A stretch of 64,000 bases of DNA, from assembly GCF_040611135.1 (NCBI RefSeq), contig NZ_JBEXNL010000008.1, forward strand, positions 114,018 to 178,017, in the 5' to 3' direction. Under the pieces are notes generated by a model, which was given only the letters and a program-made list of their open reading frames with translations, did no database searches and was not told the origin of the DNA. The stretch comes from Tsukamurella sp040611135. GTDB taxonomy: Bacteria; Actinomycetota; Actinomycetes; Mycobacteriales; Mycobacteriaceae. Positions 1-6,811 of this stretch are shown here, one piece after another. Each line of letters starts with the position of its first letter. Within the stretch, counting starts at the first letter, position 1. The translations under genes and the position numbers were made by a program.

Positions 1-489
1 GTCCTGCGTGCGCGGCACCTGCCGCAGGGCGCACCGACCTCGCCCGCGCTGATGAACCTGGTCCTGCGCCGGTTGGACGCACGCCTGACCGGACTGGCGC
101 GCGCGAACGGCGCCGTGTACACGAGATACGGCGACGATCTCGCCTTCTCGGGCGCCCCGGATCCGATGCTGATCGCCGGGGTCGTGCCGAAGATCGTGGC
201 GGCGGAGGGCTTCTCGGTGAATCCGGCGAAGACACGGGTGATGCGAGCCGGGACGCGGCAGGAGCTCGCGGGGGTGGTGGTCAACAACCGCGCGCAAGTG
301 CCGCGCGCCGAGTACGACGATCTTCGTGCACTCCTGCACAGTGCCGCCCGGTTCGGCGCCGAGAGCCAGAATCGTGAGGCGCGCGCGGACTTCCGGGCCT
401 ACGTGTACGGCCGGATCGCGTGGGTGGGGCAGGGGAACGAGCGGAGACGCGAACGTCTCCTCGCCATGGCTGCGGCTGTGCGGTGGTGA
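1..489 (+). CDS. Retron-like reverse transcriptase, C-terminal part (5' end outside window)
   Basis: The reading frame is open from base 1, so only the last 162 residues of the protein are visible. They contain the RT motif LPQGAPTSP at fragment residues 7-15, the catalytic box YTRYGDDLAFSG with YGDD at about 43-46 (nt 127-138), and the following block NPAKTRV. Next comes LAGVVVN, which sits where retron RTs carry the VTG(L)VVN block. The end, RIAWVGQGN then ERRRERLL, resembles the closing segment of retron and retron-like RTs. No maturase, HNH or En domain follows, which argues against a group II intron. Retron RTs make msDNA and act in phage defence with an effector. The msr-msd RNA, if present, would lie upstream and cannot be seen. 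A non-retron 'unknown group' RT is the main alternative. Confidence 0.85.
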   Translation, partial: VLRARHLPQGAPTSPALMNLVLRRLDARLTGLARANGAVYTRYGDDLAFSGAPDPMLIAGVVPKIVAAEGFSVNPAKTRVMRAGTRQELAGVVVNNRAQVPRAEYDDLRALLHSAARFGAESQNREARADFRAYVYGRIAWVGQGNERRRERLLAMAAAVRW

Positions 490-563
490 GAGGGAGCGCT
501 ATGTGTCACGGCCTCGGCCGAGCGGCGCGGAAATCGTCAGTGCCCTGTGCGAGATTGTCCGAC

Positions 564-968
564 ATGAACAGCGGAGCGATCACCCTCCTCGGCGTACGGA
601 TACCGCGCCTCCCGAGGCCGGACCCGATGCGAGTCGCCTGGTACGCGCAGGTTCCGGTGGCGGCGGTGCTGCTGGCGGGAGCGCTCTCGCCGGTGCGCCT
701 GCCGTTCGTCGCCCTCGGCGTCGGGGTGGCCGCCTGCGTTCTGGGCGCGGGCGCCGTGATCGTCGCGTGGCGCCTCAGGCAGATCTCCGGATTCGCCGTG
801 CGCGCCGCCGTTGGCACGTTCGCTCAGGCGATGCTGAACGGCTGGGTGCTCACTTCGATGGCCCTGCGCGATGGGGGACCCTCACCGGATACCCGGATCC
901 TCTGGGGAGTGCTCGGCGTGATGCTGGTGATCAACAGTGCCATCACCTTGAACACGTGGCGCAGGTAG
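564..968 (+). CDS. Small multi-pass membrane protein, unknown function
   Basis: 134 residues; no family recognised. Hydrophobic stretches at about residues 24-43, 48-69, 78-98 and 112-129 suggest four membrane helices, with a basic WRLR loop after the second. The ATG at 564 is chosen because translation from further upstream would run through the RT gene in another frame with no membrane character. It lies 74 nt after the reverse transcriptase on the same strand, and the HAD gene begins just after its stop (966-968). Small 2-4 TM proteins serve as effectors of some retron and RT defence systems, so a link to the RT is possible but is inference from position only. Confidence 0.6.
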   Translation: MNSGAITLLGVRIPRLPRPDPMRVAWYAQVPVAAVLLAGALSPVRLPFVALGVGVAACVLGAGAVIVAWRLRQISGFAVRAAVGTFAQAMLNGWVLTSMALRDGGPSPDTRILWGVLGVMLVINSAITLNTWRR

Positions 969-979
969 CGTCAGAGGGC

Positions 980-1597
980 GTGTTCACCATCGGCTTCGAC
1001 CTCGATCTCACGCTCATCGACTCCCGGCAGCGGATCCTCACGGCGTCGCAGCGCTCGTTCACGGATCTGGGTCACTCCGTGGACGACGCTGCGCTGCTGC
1101 CGCACATGGGCGTGCCGATCGACGACGTCGCGCGCGAGGTGGTCCCCGGGATCGACGCGGAGTTGTTCCTGCGTCGCTACCGGCACCACTACGACACCGA
1201 TGTCACGACGCCGGTGCCGGTCCTGCCCGGTGCGCGCGAGTTGCTAACCGCGATCGGGGCGGCCGGCGGGCGCTCGATCGTGGTCTCCGCCAAGCAGCAC
1301 GCCGCCGCCGAGCGCGCCGTCGCCGATGCCGGGCTGAAGGTCCACGAGGTGGTGGGCGGACACTTCGGTGCCGCCAAGGGGGAGGCATTACGGCGGTACC
1401 CGAACGTTCGCGGATACCTCGGCGATCACGTCGAGGACGCCGCGGCGGCCCGTGTCGCGGGGTGTGCGTTCATCGGCGTCACCACCGGGGAGTTCGACGG
1501 TGCCGCCCTCGCTGAAGCCGGGGCGTGGCGCACCGTCGACCACCTCGCTGAGGTGATCGCGCTGCTGCCCGAGCTGGTCGGATCGCCAGAGCCCTAG
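980..1597 (+). CDS. HAD-family hydrolase, phosphatase-like
   Basis: 205 residues. Motif I is FDLDLTLIDS (nucleophile Asp7 and Asp9), motif II is the Ser in IVVSAK, motif III is the Lys in AAKGEAL, and motif IV is GDHVEDAAAA (GDxxxD). The order and spacing fit phosphoglycolate-phosphatase-like HAD hydrolases with a small helical cap between motifs I and II. The substrate cannot be told from sequence. The GTG at 980 follows a weak AGAGGG; an in-frame GTG at 956 would overlap the preceding gene by 13 nt. A 137-nt gap separates it from the XRE regulator downstream. Confidence 0.85.
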   Translation: MFTIGFDLDLTLIDSRQRILTASQRSFTDLGHSVDDAALLPHMGVPIDDVAREVVPGIDAELFLRRYRHHYDTDVTTPVPVLPGARELLTAIGAAGGRSIVVSAKQHAAAERAVADAGLKVHEVVGGHFGAAKGEALRRYPNVRGYLGDHVEDAAAARVAGCAFIGVTTGEFDGAALAEAGAWRTVDHLAEVIALLPELVGSPEP

Positions 1598-1689
1598 TTC
1601 GTCTCCGCCGTCGGTGGAATCGGGCCGATGCCGCGGTGGTCTTGGTCCAGTGGATGTGGTTCGACCTGCGAGTATTCGCGAGTTAACGT

Positions 1690-1727
1690 GATGCACAACT
1701 TGTAGGGCAGACAATATCTTGTGCATC
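1690..1727. promoter_or_regulatory. Inverted-repeat operator upstream of XRE regulator
   Basis: A perfect 9-bp inverted repeat, GATGCACAA at 1690-1698 and TTGTGCATC at 1719-1727, sits 8 bp before the GTG start of the XRE gene. The left arm overlaps a smaller perfect palindrome ACAACTTGT (1695-1703), and TTGT/ACAA half-sites recur at 1700-1703 and 1711-1714. The position suits autoregulation by the downstream protein; this is inference. Confidence 0.5.
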
Positions 1728-1734
1728 CACCACC

Positions 1735-2091
1735 GTGGATCGGGTGAGCGGGCCGGACATCGAGTGGGACACCTATGGTGACTCGTTGGGCCGTCGGCTG
1801 AGCACGCTGCGCAAGGCGCGCGGACTGTCCCAGGAGAAGCTCGGCGAGCTCGCTGGGCTGCATCGCAACCAGATCTCCAACATCGAGCGGAACGTCAGCT
1901 CCAACGAGCGGTTCTCCGATCCGCACATGTCCACCGTCTACCGGCTCGCGGCGGCGCTGGACGTGCCGCCCGGTTGGCTGTTGCCCGATATCGAGGTCCG
2001 TGTGCTGCCGCGTTCCGCTGAGCAGGCGAGCGCCGATGCGGTGTCGGCCGTCGAGAACGCCCTGCTCGCGGCGATCGAGAGCATGTCCTGA
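1735..2091 (+). CDS. XRE-family helix-turn-helix regulator
   Basis: 118 residues with one Cro/CI-type HTH at about 18-75: LGRRLSTLRKARGLSQEKLG, then the recognition segment LHRNQISNIERN and the closing helix STVYRLAAALDVPP. The remaining C-terminal 40 residues are acidic and carry no recognised domain. The start is a GTG at 1735 with no clear Shine-Dalgarno, so a leaderless or near-leaderless message is possible. The inverted repeat directly upstream suggests autoregulation. No toxin or partner gene is adjacent; the next genes face it from the other strand. Confidence 0.85.
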   Translation: MDRVSGPDIEWDTYGDSLGRRLSTLRKARGLSQEKLGELAGLHRNQISNIERNVSSNERFSDPHMSTVYRLAAALDVPPGWLLPDIEVRVLPRSAEQASADAVSAVENALLAAIESMS

Positions 2092-2123
2092 TCCGTACTT
2101 CACTCGGCAGCCGGCCGATGCAG

Positions 2124-2167
2124 ACGCCGACGGCGCCGCCCCCCTCGGGGAGCGGCGCCGTCGGCGT
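2124..2167. terminator. Bidirectional intrinsic terminator hairpin
   Basis: A perfect 16-bp stem (2124-2139 with 2152-2167) encloses a C/G-rich 12-nt loop. It lies between the XRE gene (+) and the first hemophore-related gene (-), and so serves a convergent junction. There is no strong T-run, as is usual for high-G+C actinobacteria. Confidence 0.8.
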
Positions 2168-2173
2168 AGGTCG

Positions 2174-2569
2174 TTACTTCTTGGCCGGAGCCGAGCAGGA
2201 CGTGTACGCGCTCGAGAGCGCGTTCTGAATGTTCTGCTGCTCCGAGAAGATGCCGAAGCCGGCCGCCGAACCGACGAACGCGGCGCTGGCCAGCTTGAAC
2301 TGGCGGGTCGCCGGGTCGGACGTGGCGATATCGGCGAACTGCTTCGGGCCGCCGGACGCCTGCTCGAGCTTCGCGCTGAGGCCGGGCGACTGCTTGTCCA
2401 GGGCCACCTTCAGCTGGCCGACGGTGCACGAGGTGCCCGGGATGGAGCGCGACAGGTTCGGGTCCCCGGGCTTCGGCGACGGGGTGGGCGCGGCGGCCGC
2501 GAGGGGGGCGCCGGCCAGGGCGATCGCGCCGAGAACGGCGGCGGTGGCGGCGGTACGACGGTAGGTCAT
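2174..2569 (-). CDS. Secreted hemophore-related protein (Rv0203/Rv1174c type)
   Basis: 131 residues. A Sec signal peptide (basic MTYRRT, then an Ala/Leu-rich core, cleavage near AAAAP) precedes a helical mature domain with two cysteines, one in GTSCTVGQLKVALD and one in the terminal TSCSAPAKK. This layout of an N-terminal CxVxQ block and a single late Cys is that of the mycobacterial hemophore-related family; Rv0203 of that family binds haem. Heme binding here is inferred. The ATG is at 2567-2569 on the minus strand. It is the last of three tandem paralogues, 32 nt after the preceding one, and ends at a strong terminator. Confidence 0.75.
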   Translation of the reverse strand: MTYRRTAATAAVLGAIALAGAPLAAAAPTPSPKPGDPNLSRSIPGTSCTVGQLKVALDKQSPGLSAKLEQASGGPKQFADIATSDPATRQFKLASAAFVGSAAGFGIFSEQQNIQNALSSAYTSCSAPAKK

Positions 2570-2601
2570 GCAGGGCCTTTCCATGGCGAACGGGGTGAGG
2601 G

Positions 2602-2955
2602 TCAGTACTGGTCGCAGGTCGCGATGACCTTGGCGATCTTCGCGTCGATGTCGGCGCGGTTCGCCTTGTAGTACGACGCGGCCGCCGGGTTGTTCTTGGA
2701 CAGCCGGTCGATGATCGCCTGGCGGTCCTCGGGCTTGGCGGTGAGCAGCTCCGTGGCCTGCGCCCGGCCGCCGGGGGTGGCGTCCATGACGGCGATGGCC
2801 TCGGGCGCGACCACCTGGGTGGCGCGCTCGACCTGCGCGACGGTGCACTTGGTGCCGGGGACCTTGTCGTTGGGCGCGGCCGAGGCGACGGCGGGAGCGA
2901 GGGCGAGAGCGCCCGCGAGGGCTGCGACCGCGGCGGCGAAGCGGATCCGGTTCAT
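2602..2955 (-). CDS. Secreted hemophore-related protein
   Basis: 117 residues. The signal peptide ends near AVASAAP; the mature part starts NDKVPGTKCTVAQVERATQV and ends IAKVIATCDQY, giving one early and one terminal cysteine as in the neighbouring paralogues. The central region (RQAIIDRLSKNN) is predicted helical. AGGAGA lies 5 nt before the ATG, fixing the start at 2955. It is the middle gene of a three-gene leftward cluster of the same family, probably arisen by tandem duplication. Secretion with a disulfide-stabilised helical fold is the expected form; the ligand is not shown by sequence. Confidence 0.8.
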   Translation of the reverse strand: MNRIRFAAAVAALAGALALAPAVASAAPNDKVPGTKCTVAQVERATQVVAPEAIAVMDATPGGRAQATELLTAKPEDRQAIIDRLSKNNPAAASYYKANRADIDAKIAKVIATCDQY

Positions 2956-3072
2956 GACTTCTCCTGTTCGGGGCGGTGACGACTGCTCAGCGAGACTACC
3001 GGTTCGGCATGAACGGCGAAAGGACGGCGCCGGGCAAGAACAACCCGGTGCCGTCCGATCGATACCCGCGTA

Positions 3073-3522
3073 CTAGCTGGTGGTGCAGGTCGCCTTGATC
3101 GTCGCGATCTTCTGCTCGACCTGGGCCTTCGTCAGCTTCGGCTTGCCCGTGCCGTGGTCCTTGTCGTGCTGGTGCGCGGGCGGGGTCTGTCCGGGATGTG
3201 TCTTCTGCCATTCGGCCTTGCGCGCCTCGCGGGCCTTCTTGGCGGCTGCGCGGTCCGCCGTGCGCTGCGCCTGGGTCTTGACGAGCATCTGCTCGAACCG
3301 GTCCTTCGCCTTCGCGTTGGTGCTGACGTGCTGCCAGAACTCCGGCGCGACCTTCGCGGTGGCACGCTCTACCTGACCGACGTTGCACTGGGTGCCGGGA
3401 ACGGGCGCCGTCGGGGACACGGGCGCGGCGTTCGCGGCGGCGGGGGCGAGCAGAGCCGCGCCGGACAGGGCGGCGACGGCCGCGGTCGCGGCAGCCAGCC
3501 GGGTGCGGGTGAATCGGTTCAT
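3073..3522 (-). CDS. Secreted hemophore-related protein with charged His/Lys insert
   Basis: 149 residues. The signal peptide ends near AANAAP, and the mature domain opens VPGTQCNVGQVERATAKVAP and closes KIATIKATCTTS. Compared with its two neighbours it carries an extra charged stretch at about residues 85-125 containing AAKKAREARKAEWQK and then PPAHQHDKDHG, a possible metal- or haem-contacting His segment (inference). AGGAGA lies 9 nt before the ATG at 3522, so the in-frame upstream ATG codons are not used. It heads the leftward trio, with about 134 nt free upstream for a promoter. No IdeR box was seen there. Confidence 0.78.
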   Translation of the reverse strand: MNRFTRTRLAAATAAVAALSGAALLAPAAANAAPVSPTAPVPGTQCNVGQVERATAKVAPEFWQHVSTNAKAKDRFEQMLVKTQAQRTADRAAAKKAREARKAEWQKTHPGQTPPAHQHDKDHGTGKPKLTKAQVEQKIATIKATCTTS

Positions 3523-3656
3523 AGAAATGGTTCTCCTCATGCAGCTGTGCGATCGCGATTCGGACCGCCCGCTCAGAGTGGACCCGATTTCCATGAACGC
3601 GGGGCCACGATCAGCTGTGAATCAGCTGGAGACCGGACATCGCGCCACGGACCCGG

Positions 3657-4466
3657 CTATCCGGGCTTTTCGCAGCAGAAGATCGCGGTGCCCGGGAAGA
3701 TGGCGCCGCGCAACGGACTCCACTGGCCCCATTCCTGGGTGAATCCCTCCGGCCACTCGGGCTCGAGGACGTCGACCACGCGCAGGCCCGCGCCCACGAT
3801 CTCGCGGATGCGGTCGCCCATGGTCCGGTGGTGCTCGACGTACGTGGGAGCACCGTCGTCGTCGGTCTCGACGTACGGCGACCGATCGAAGTAGGACAGG
3901 GTGGCGACGAGGCCGTCGGGTCCGGGATCGTCCAGGAACATCCACCGCATCGGGTGGTTCACGGAGAACACGAAGCGCCCGCCCGGGCGCAGCACGCGGA
4001 AGGCCTCGGCCATGACCCGTGCGGAGTCGGCGACGAAGGGAATGCCGCCGAAGGCCGAGCAGACGATGTCGGCGGCACCGTCGGCGACGGGCAGGTTCTC
4101 GGCTCCGGCCTGGACCAGGAGCGGGTTGCCGCCGCGCACGTGGGGGAGCCCGCGGCGCAGCATGCCGGCCGAGATGTCGATGCCCACCACCGCCGCGCCC
4201 TGCGCGGCGAGCCACCGGGAGCAGGGTGCGCTGCCGCAGCCGATCTCCACCGCCACGGTCCCGGGCCCGACGGTGCCGAGCAGCCCCGCCTCGGCCTCGC
4301 GCAGGCCCTCGGGGCACCAGACAAACTCACCGTCGGCGCTGTCGACGCCCAGGAAGGCGGCGTGCTCGGCGTGATAGGCATCCGCGTCGGCGTCCCACCA
4401 GGATCGGTTCGCGGCCTCCGAGCCGGAGCTGTCGCGACGCATGTCGGGTCTGGGGCGGTAGGTCAC
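3657..4466 (-). CDS. Class I SAM-dependent methyltransferase
   Basis: 269 residues. SAM-binding motif I is VAVEIGCGSAPCSRWLA (about residue 72), followed by the acidic VVGIDIS, motif III-like NLPVADGAADIVCSAFGG, and the post-motif VLRPGGRFVFSVNHP. The family includes UbiE/COQ5-like and small-molecule methyltransferases, and the substrate is unknown. The GTG at 4466 is preceded by GAGAGG about 10 nt away; an in-frame ATG at 4442 would shorten it by 8 residues. It is divergent from rpsA with about 150 nt between the two starts, a position often conserved in mycobacteria. Confidence 0.85.
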   Translation of the reverse strand: MTYRPRPDMRRDSSGSEAANRSWWDADADAYHAEHAAFLGVDSADGEFVWCPEGLREAEAGLLGTVGPGTVAVEIGCGSAPCSRWLAAQGAAVVGIDISAGMLRRGLPHVRGGNPLLVQAGAENLPVADGAADIVCSAFGGIPFVADSARVMAEAFRVLRPGGRFVFSVNHPMRWMFLDDPGPDGLVATLSYFDRSPYVETDDDGAPTYVEHHRTMGDRIREIVGAGLRVVDVLEPEWPEGFTQEWGQWSPLRGAIFPGTAIFCCEKPG

Positions 4467-4619
4467 GGACTTCGAACCTCTCGATGGCGGGCGGTGAGAG
4501 GGCGCTGGGAGGGCGGTTTGCCCAGCTTGTACACGGTGGAGTAGCCTTGACCTCGCGTGTGCCCATGCGTGCGCGATCTCGACCACACTACTAGCACCCT
4601 GTCCGGAGCAACTTACCCA

Positions 4620-6104
4620 ATGCCCACCACCACCGTTACGTCCCCGCAGGTCGCCGTCAACGACATCGGCACCGCGGAGGATTTCCTCGCAGCGATCGAC
4701 GCCACGATCAAGTACTTCAACGATGGCGACATCGTCGAGGGCACCATCGTCAAGGTCGACCGTGACGAGGTCCTGCTCGACATCGGTTACAAGACCGAGG
4801 GTGTCATCCCCTCCCGCGAGCTGAGCATCAAGCACGACGTCGACCCCTCCGAGGTCGTCAACGTCGGCGATGCCGTCGAGGCTCTCGTCCTCACCAAGGA
4901 GGACAAGGAAGGCCGCCTGATCCTGTCCAAGAAGCGTGCGCAGTACGAGCGCGCCTGGGGCACGATCGAGGAGCTCAAGGAGAAGGACGAGGCCGTCAAG
5001 GGCACCGTCATCGAGGTGGTCAAGGGTGGTCTCATCCTGGACATCGGCCTCCGCGGCTTCCTCCCGGCCTCGCTGGTCGAGATGCGTCGTGTGCGCGACC
5101 TCCAGCCGTACATCGGCAAGGAGATCGAGGCGAAGATCATCGAGCTCGACAAGAACCGCAACAACGTGGTCCTGTCGCGCCGTGCATGGCTCGAGCAGAC
5201 CCAGTCCGAGGTCCGCAGCGAGTTCCTGCACCAGCTGCAGAAGGGCCAGGTCCGCAAGGGTGTCGTGTCCTCGATCGTCAACTTCGGTGCCTTCGTGGAC
5301 CTGGGCGGCGTCGACGGCCTCGTGCACGTCTCGGAGCTGTCCTGGAAGCACATCGATCACCCGTCCGAGGTGGTCACCGTGGGCGACGAGGTCACCGTCG
5401 AGGTCCTCGACGTCGACCTGGACCGCGAGCGCGTCTCGCTGTCGCTCAAGGCGACGCAGGAGGATCCGTGGCGTCAGTTCGCCCGGACCCACGCCATCGG
5501 CCAGATCGTGCCCGGCAAGGTCACCAAGCTCGTCCCGTTCGGCGCGTTCGTCCGCGTCGAGGAGGGCATCGAGGGCCTCGTCCACATCTCGGAGCTGGCC
5601 GAGCGCCACGTCGAGGTCCCGGACCAGGTGGTCTCGGTCGGCGACGACGCCATGGTGCGCGTCATCGACATCGACCTCGAGCGTCGTCGTATCTCGCTGA
5701 GCCTCAAGCAGGCCAACGAGGACTACACCGAGGAGTTCGACCCGTCGAAGTACGGCATGGCCGACAGCTACGACGAGAACGGCGAGTACATCTTCCCCGA
5801 GGGCTTCGATCCCGAGACCAACGAGTGGCTCGAGGGCTTCGAGAAGCAGCGCGAGGAGTGGGAGGGTCGCTACGCCGAGGCGGAGCGTCGCCACAAGATG
5901 CACACCGCGCAGATGGAGAAGTTCGCGGCCGACGAGGCCGCCGAGGCCGCTGCCGGTGGTCCGGCCGCGGGTGGCGCGAACTACTCGAGCGAGTCGTCCT
6001 CGAACGACCGTGGCGGCAACGACGCCCCGCAGAGCACCGGCGGTTCGCTGGCCAGCGATGCGCAGCTCGCTGCTCTCCGCGAGAAGCTGTCGGGCAACGC
6101 CTGA
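4620..6104 (+). CDS. rpsA: 30S ribosomal protein S1
   Basis: 494 residues with four S1 RNA-binding domains at about 36-105, 122-190, 208-277 and 294-363, marked by repeated units such as GTIVKVDRDEVLLDIGYKTEG and GKVTKLVPFGAFVRVEEG (quoted in part). S1 loads mRNA on the 30S subunit and is essential in most bacteria with it. Four domains plus a long acidic, then Gly/Ser-rich tail are typical of actinobacterial S1; E. coli has six domains. The ATG at 4620 begins the conserved MPTTTVTSPQVAVNDIG. A TAGCCT hexamer at 4542-4547 is a candidate -10. A strong hairpin follows the stop. Confidence 0.97.
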   Translation: MPTTTVTSPQVAVNDIGTAEDFLAAIDATIKYFNDGDIVEGTIVKVDRDEVLLDIGYKTEGVIPSRELSIKHDVDPSEVVNVGDAVEALVLTKEDKEGRLILSKKRAQYERAWGTIEELKEKDEAVKGTVIEVVKGGLILDIGLRGFLPASLVEMRRVRDLQPYIGKEIEAKIIELDKNRNNVVLSRRAWLEQTQSEVRSEFLHQLQKGQVRKGVVSSIVNFGAFVDLGGVDGLVHVSELSWKHIDHPSEVVTVGDEVTVEVLDVDLDRERVSLSLKATQEDPWRQFARTHAIGQIVPGKVTKLVPFGAFVRVEEGIEGLVHISELAERHVEVPDQVVSVGDDAMVRVIDIDLERRRISLSLKQANEDYTEEFDPSKYGMADSYDENGEYIFPEGFDPETNEWLEGFEKQREEWEGRYAEAERRHKMHTAQMEKFAADEAAEAAAGGPAAGGANYSSESSSNDRGGNDAPQSTGGSLASDAQLAALREKLSGNA

Positions 6105-6125
6105 TCCGCTTCACCGCACAGACGC

Positions 6126-6165
6126 GGAACGCCCCGCATCCTTTTTCGAGGATGCGGGGCGTTCC
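6126..6165 (+). terminator. Intrinsic terminator of rpsA
   Basis: A perfect 17-bp stem (6126-6142 with 6149-6165) with a 6-nt loop lies 21 nt after the rpsA stop. The strength and position make this a confident transcription terminator. Confidence 0.9.
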
Positions 6166-6365
6166 CCGTTTCACGGCCTGGTGAACCCGAACCCGCGGCG
6201 CCGATCGACGGCGAACCATTTCTTATCGCACCGAATTGCCGACTGAGAATTTCGTCTCGCATTCTCTGGAATCGGCTGTCGGCGGGGTCTAGCATCTGTT
6301 CATTGATCGTGACTGGACGGTCAACCGCGGAATGCTCTGTCCGTGATTCGGTAAGGAGTGCACAC

Positions 6366-6719
6366 ATGGTACGACTGTTCACCGCCTCGGGCGCGGTCGT
6401 CATCGCGCTCGGTTCGATCGCCGTGGCCGCACCGGTGCAGGCGGCCACGTACGGGGAAGCGAAGGTCTGTGCTCGGGTCACGGGTGGCGCAGACTACCGC
6501 TACGAGCAGTACGCCGTGAGCGATTCCGCTCGCGTCGGGCCGTTCAAGAGCATCGACGGTTGCCTGCACTGGCGGCTGCAGACCGGGAAGGATTGGAAGA
6601 TCACGGCCTCGACTCGGGTGGGGAATCACTTCTGGGCGGGGCGCAGTGTGACCTTCCGTGTTCAGGCGGGAAAGGTGAAGAGTGTGGGTTCCTATCTGGT
6701 GAGCGAATCGGTCGCTTAG
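6366..6719 (+). CDS. Small secreted protein, unknown function
   Basis: 117 residues. A signal peptide (MVRLF, hydrophobic core, cleavage near PVQAATYG) is followed by a mature domain of about 90 residues with two cysteines (in KVCARVTGG and SIDGCLHW), probably disulfide-bonded, and a beta-rich look (VGNHFWAGRSVTFRVQAGKV). I do not recognise the family. AAGGAG sits 8 nt before the ATG at 6366. It stands alone between the rpsA terminator and the AztD-like gene, with about 185 nt upstream for its own promoter. Confidence 0.7.
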   Translation: MVRLFTASGAVVIALGSIAVAAPVQAATYGEAKVCARVTGGADYRYEQYAVSDSARVGPFKSIDGCLHWRLQTGKDWKITASTRVGNHFWAGRSVTFRVQAGKVKSVGSYLVSESVA

Positions 6720-6775
6720 GGCGCAGTCGCCGGGGTTCCCCATTCGGAGTATGCGAATGTTGTGATACGTCGCTT

Positions 6776-6790
6776 TGACAATGAATTTGG
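6776..6790. promoter_or_regulatory. Possible Zur-box-like site before AztD-like gene
   Basis: TGACAATGAATTTGG matches 12 of 15 positions (counting free positions) of the actinobacterial Zur consensus as I recall it (TGANAATGATTNTCA), with the mismatches in the right half. It overlaps a TTGACA -35-like hexamer (6775-6780). The product of the next gene would be a zinc chaperone, which is why the match is worth noting. It is weak on its own. Confidence 0.3.
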
Positions 6791-6811
6791 TCGGCGATGA
6801 CACTCTGCGTC

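Noticed and set aside
1..489. Group II intron reverse transcriptase
   Set aside because: No maturase X domain, HNH or intron RNA end follows the RT; the end resembles retron-type RTs.
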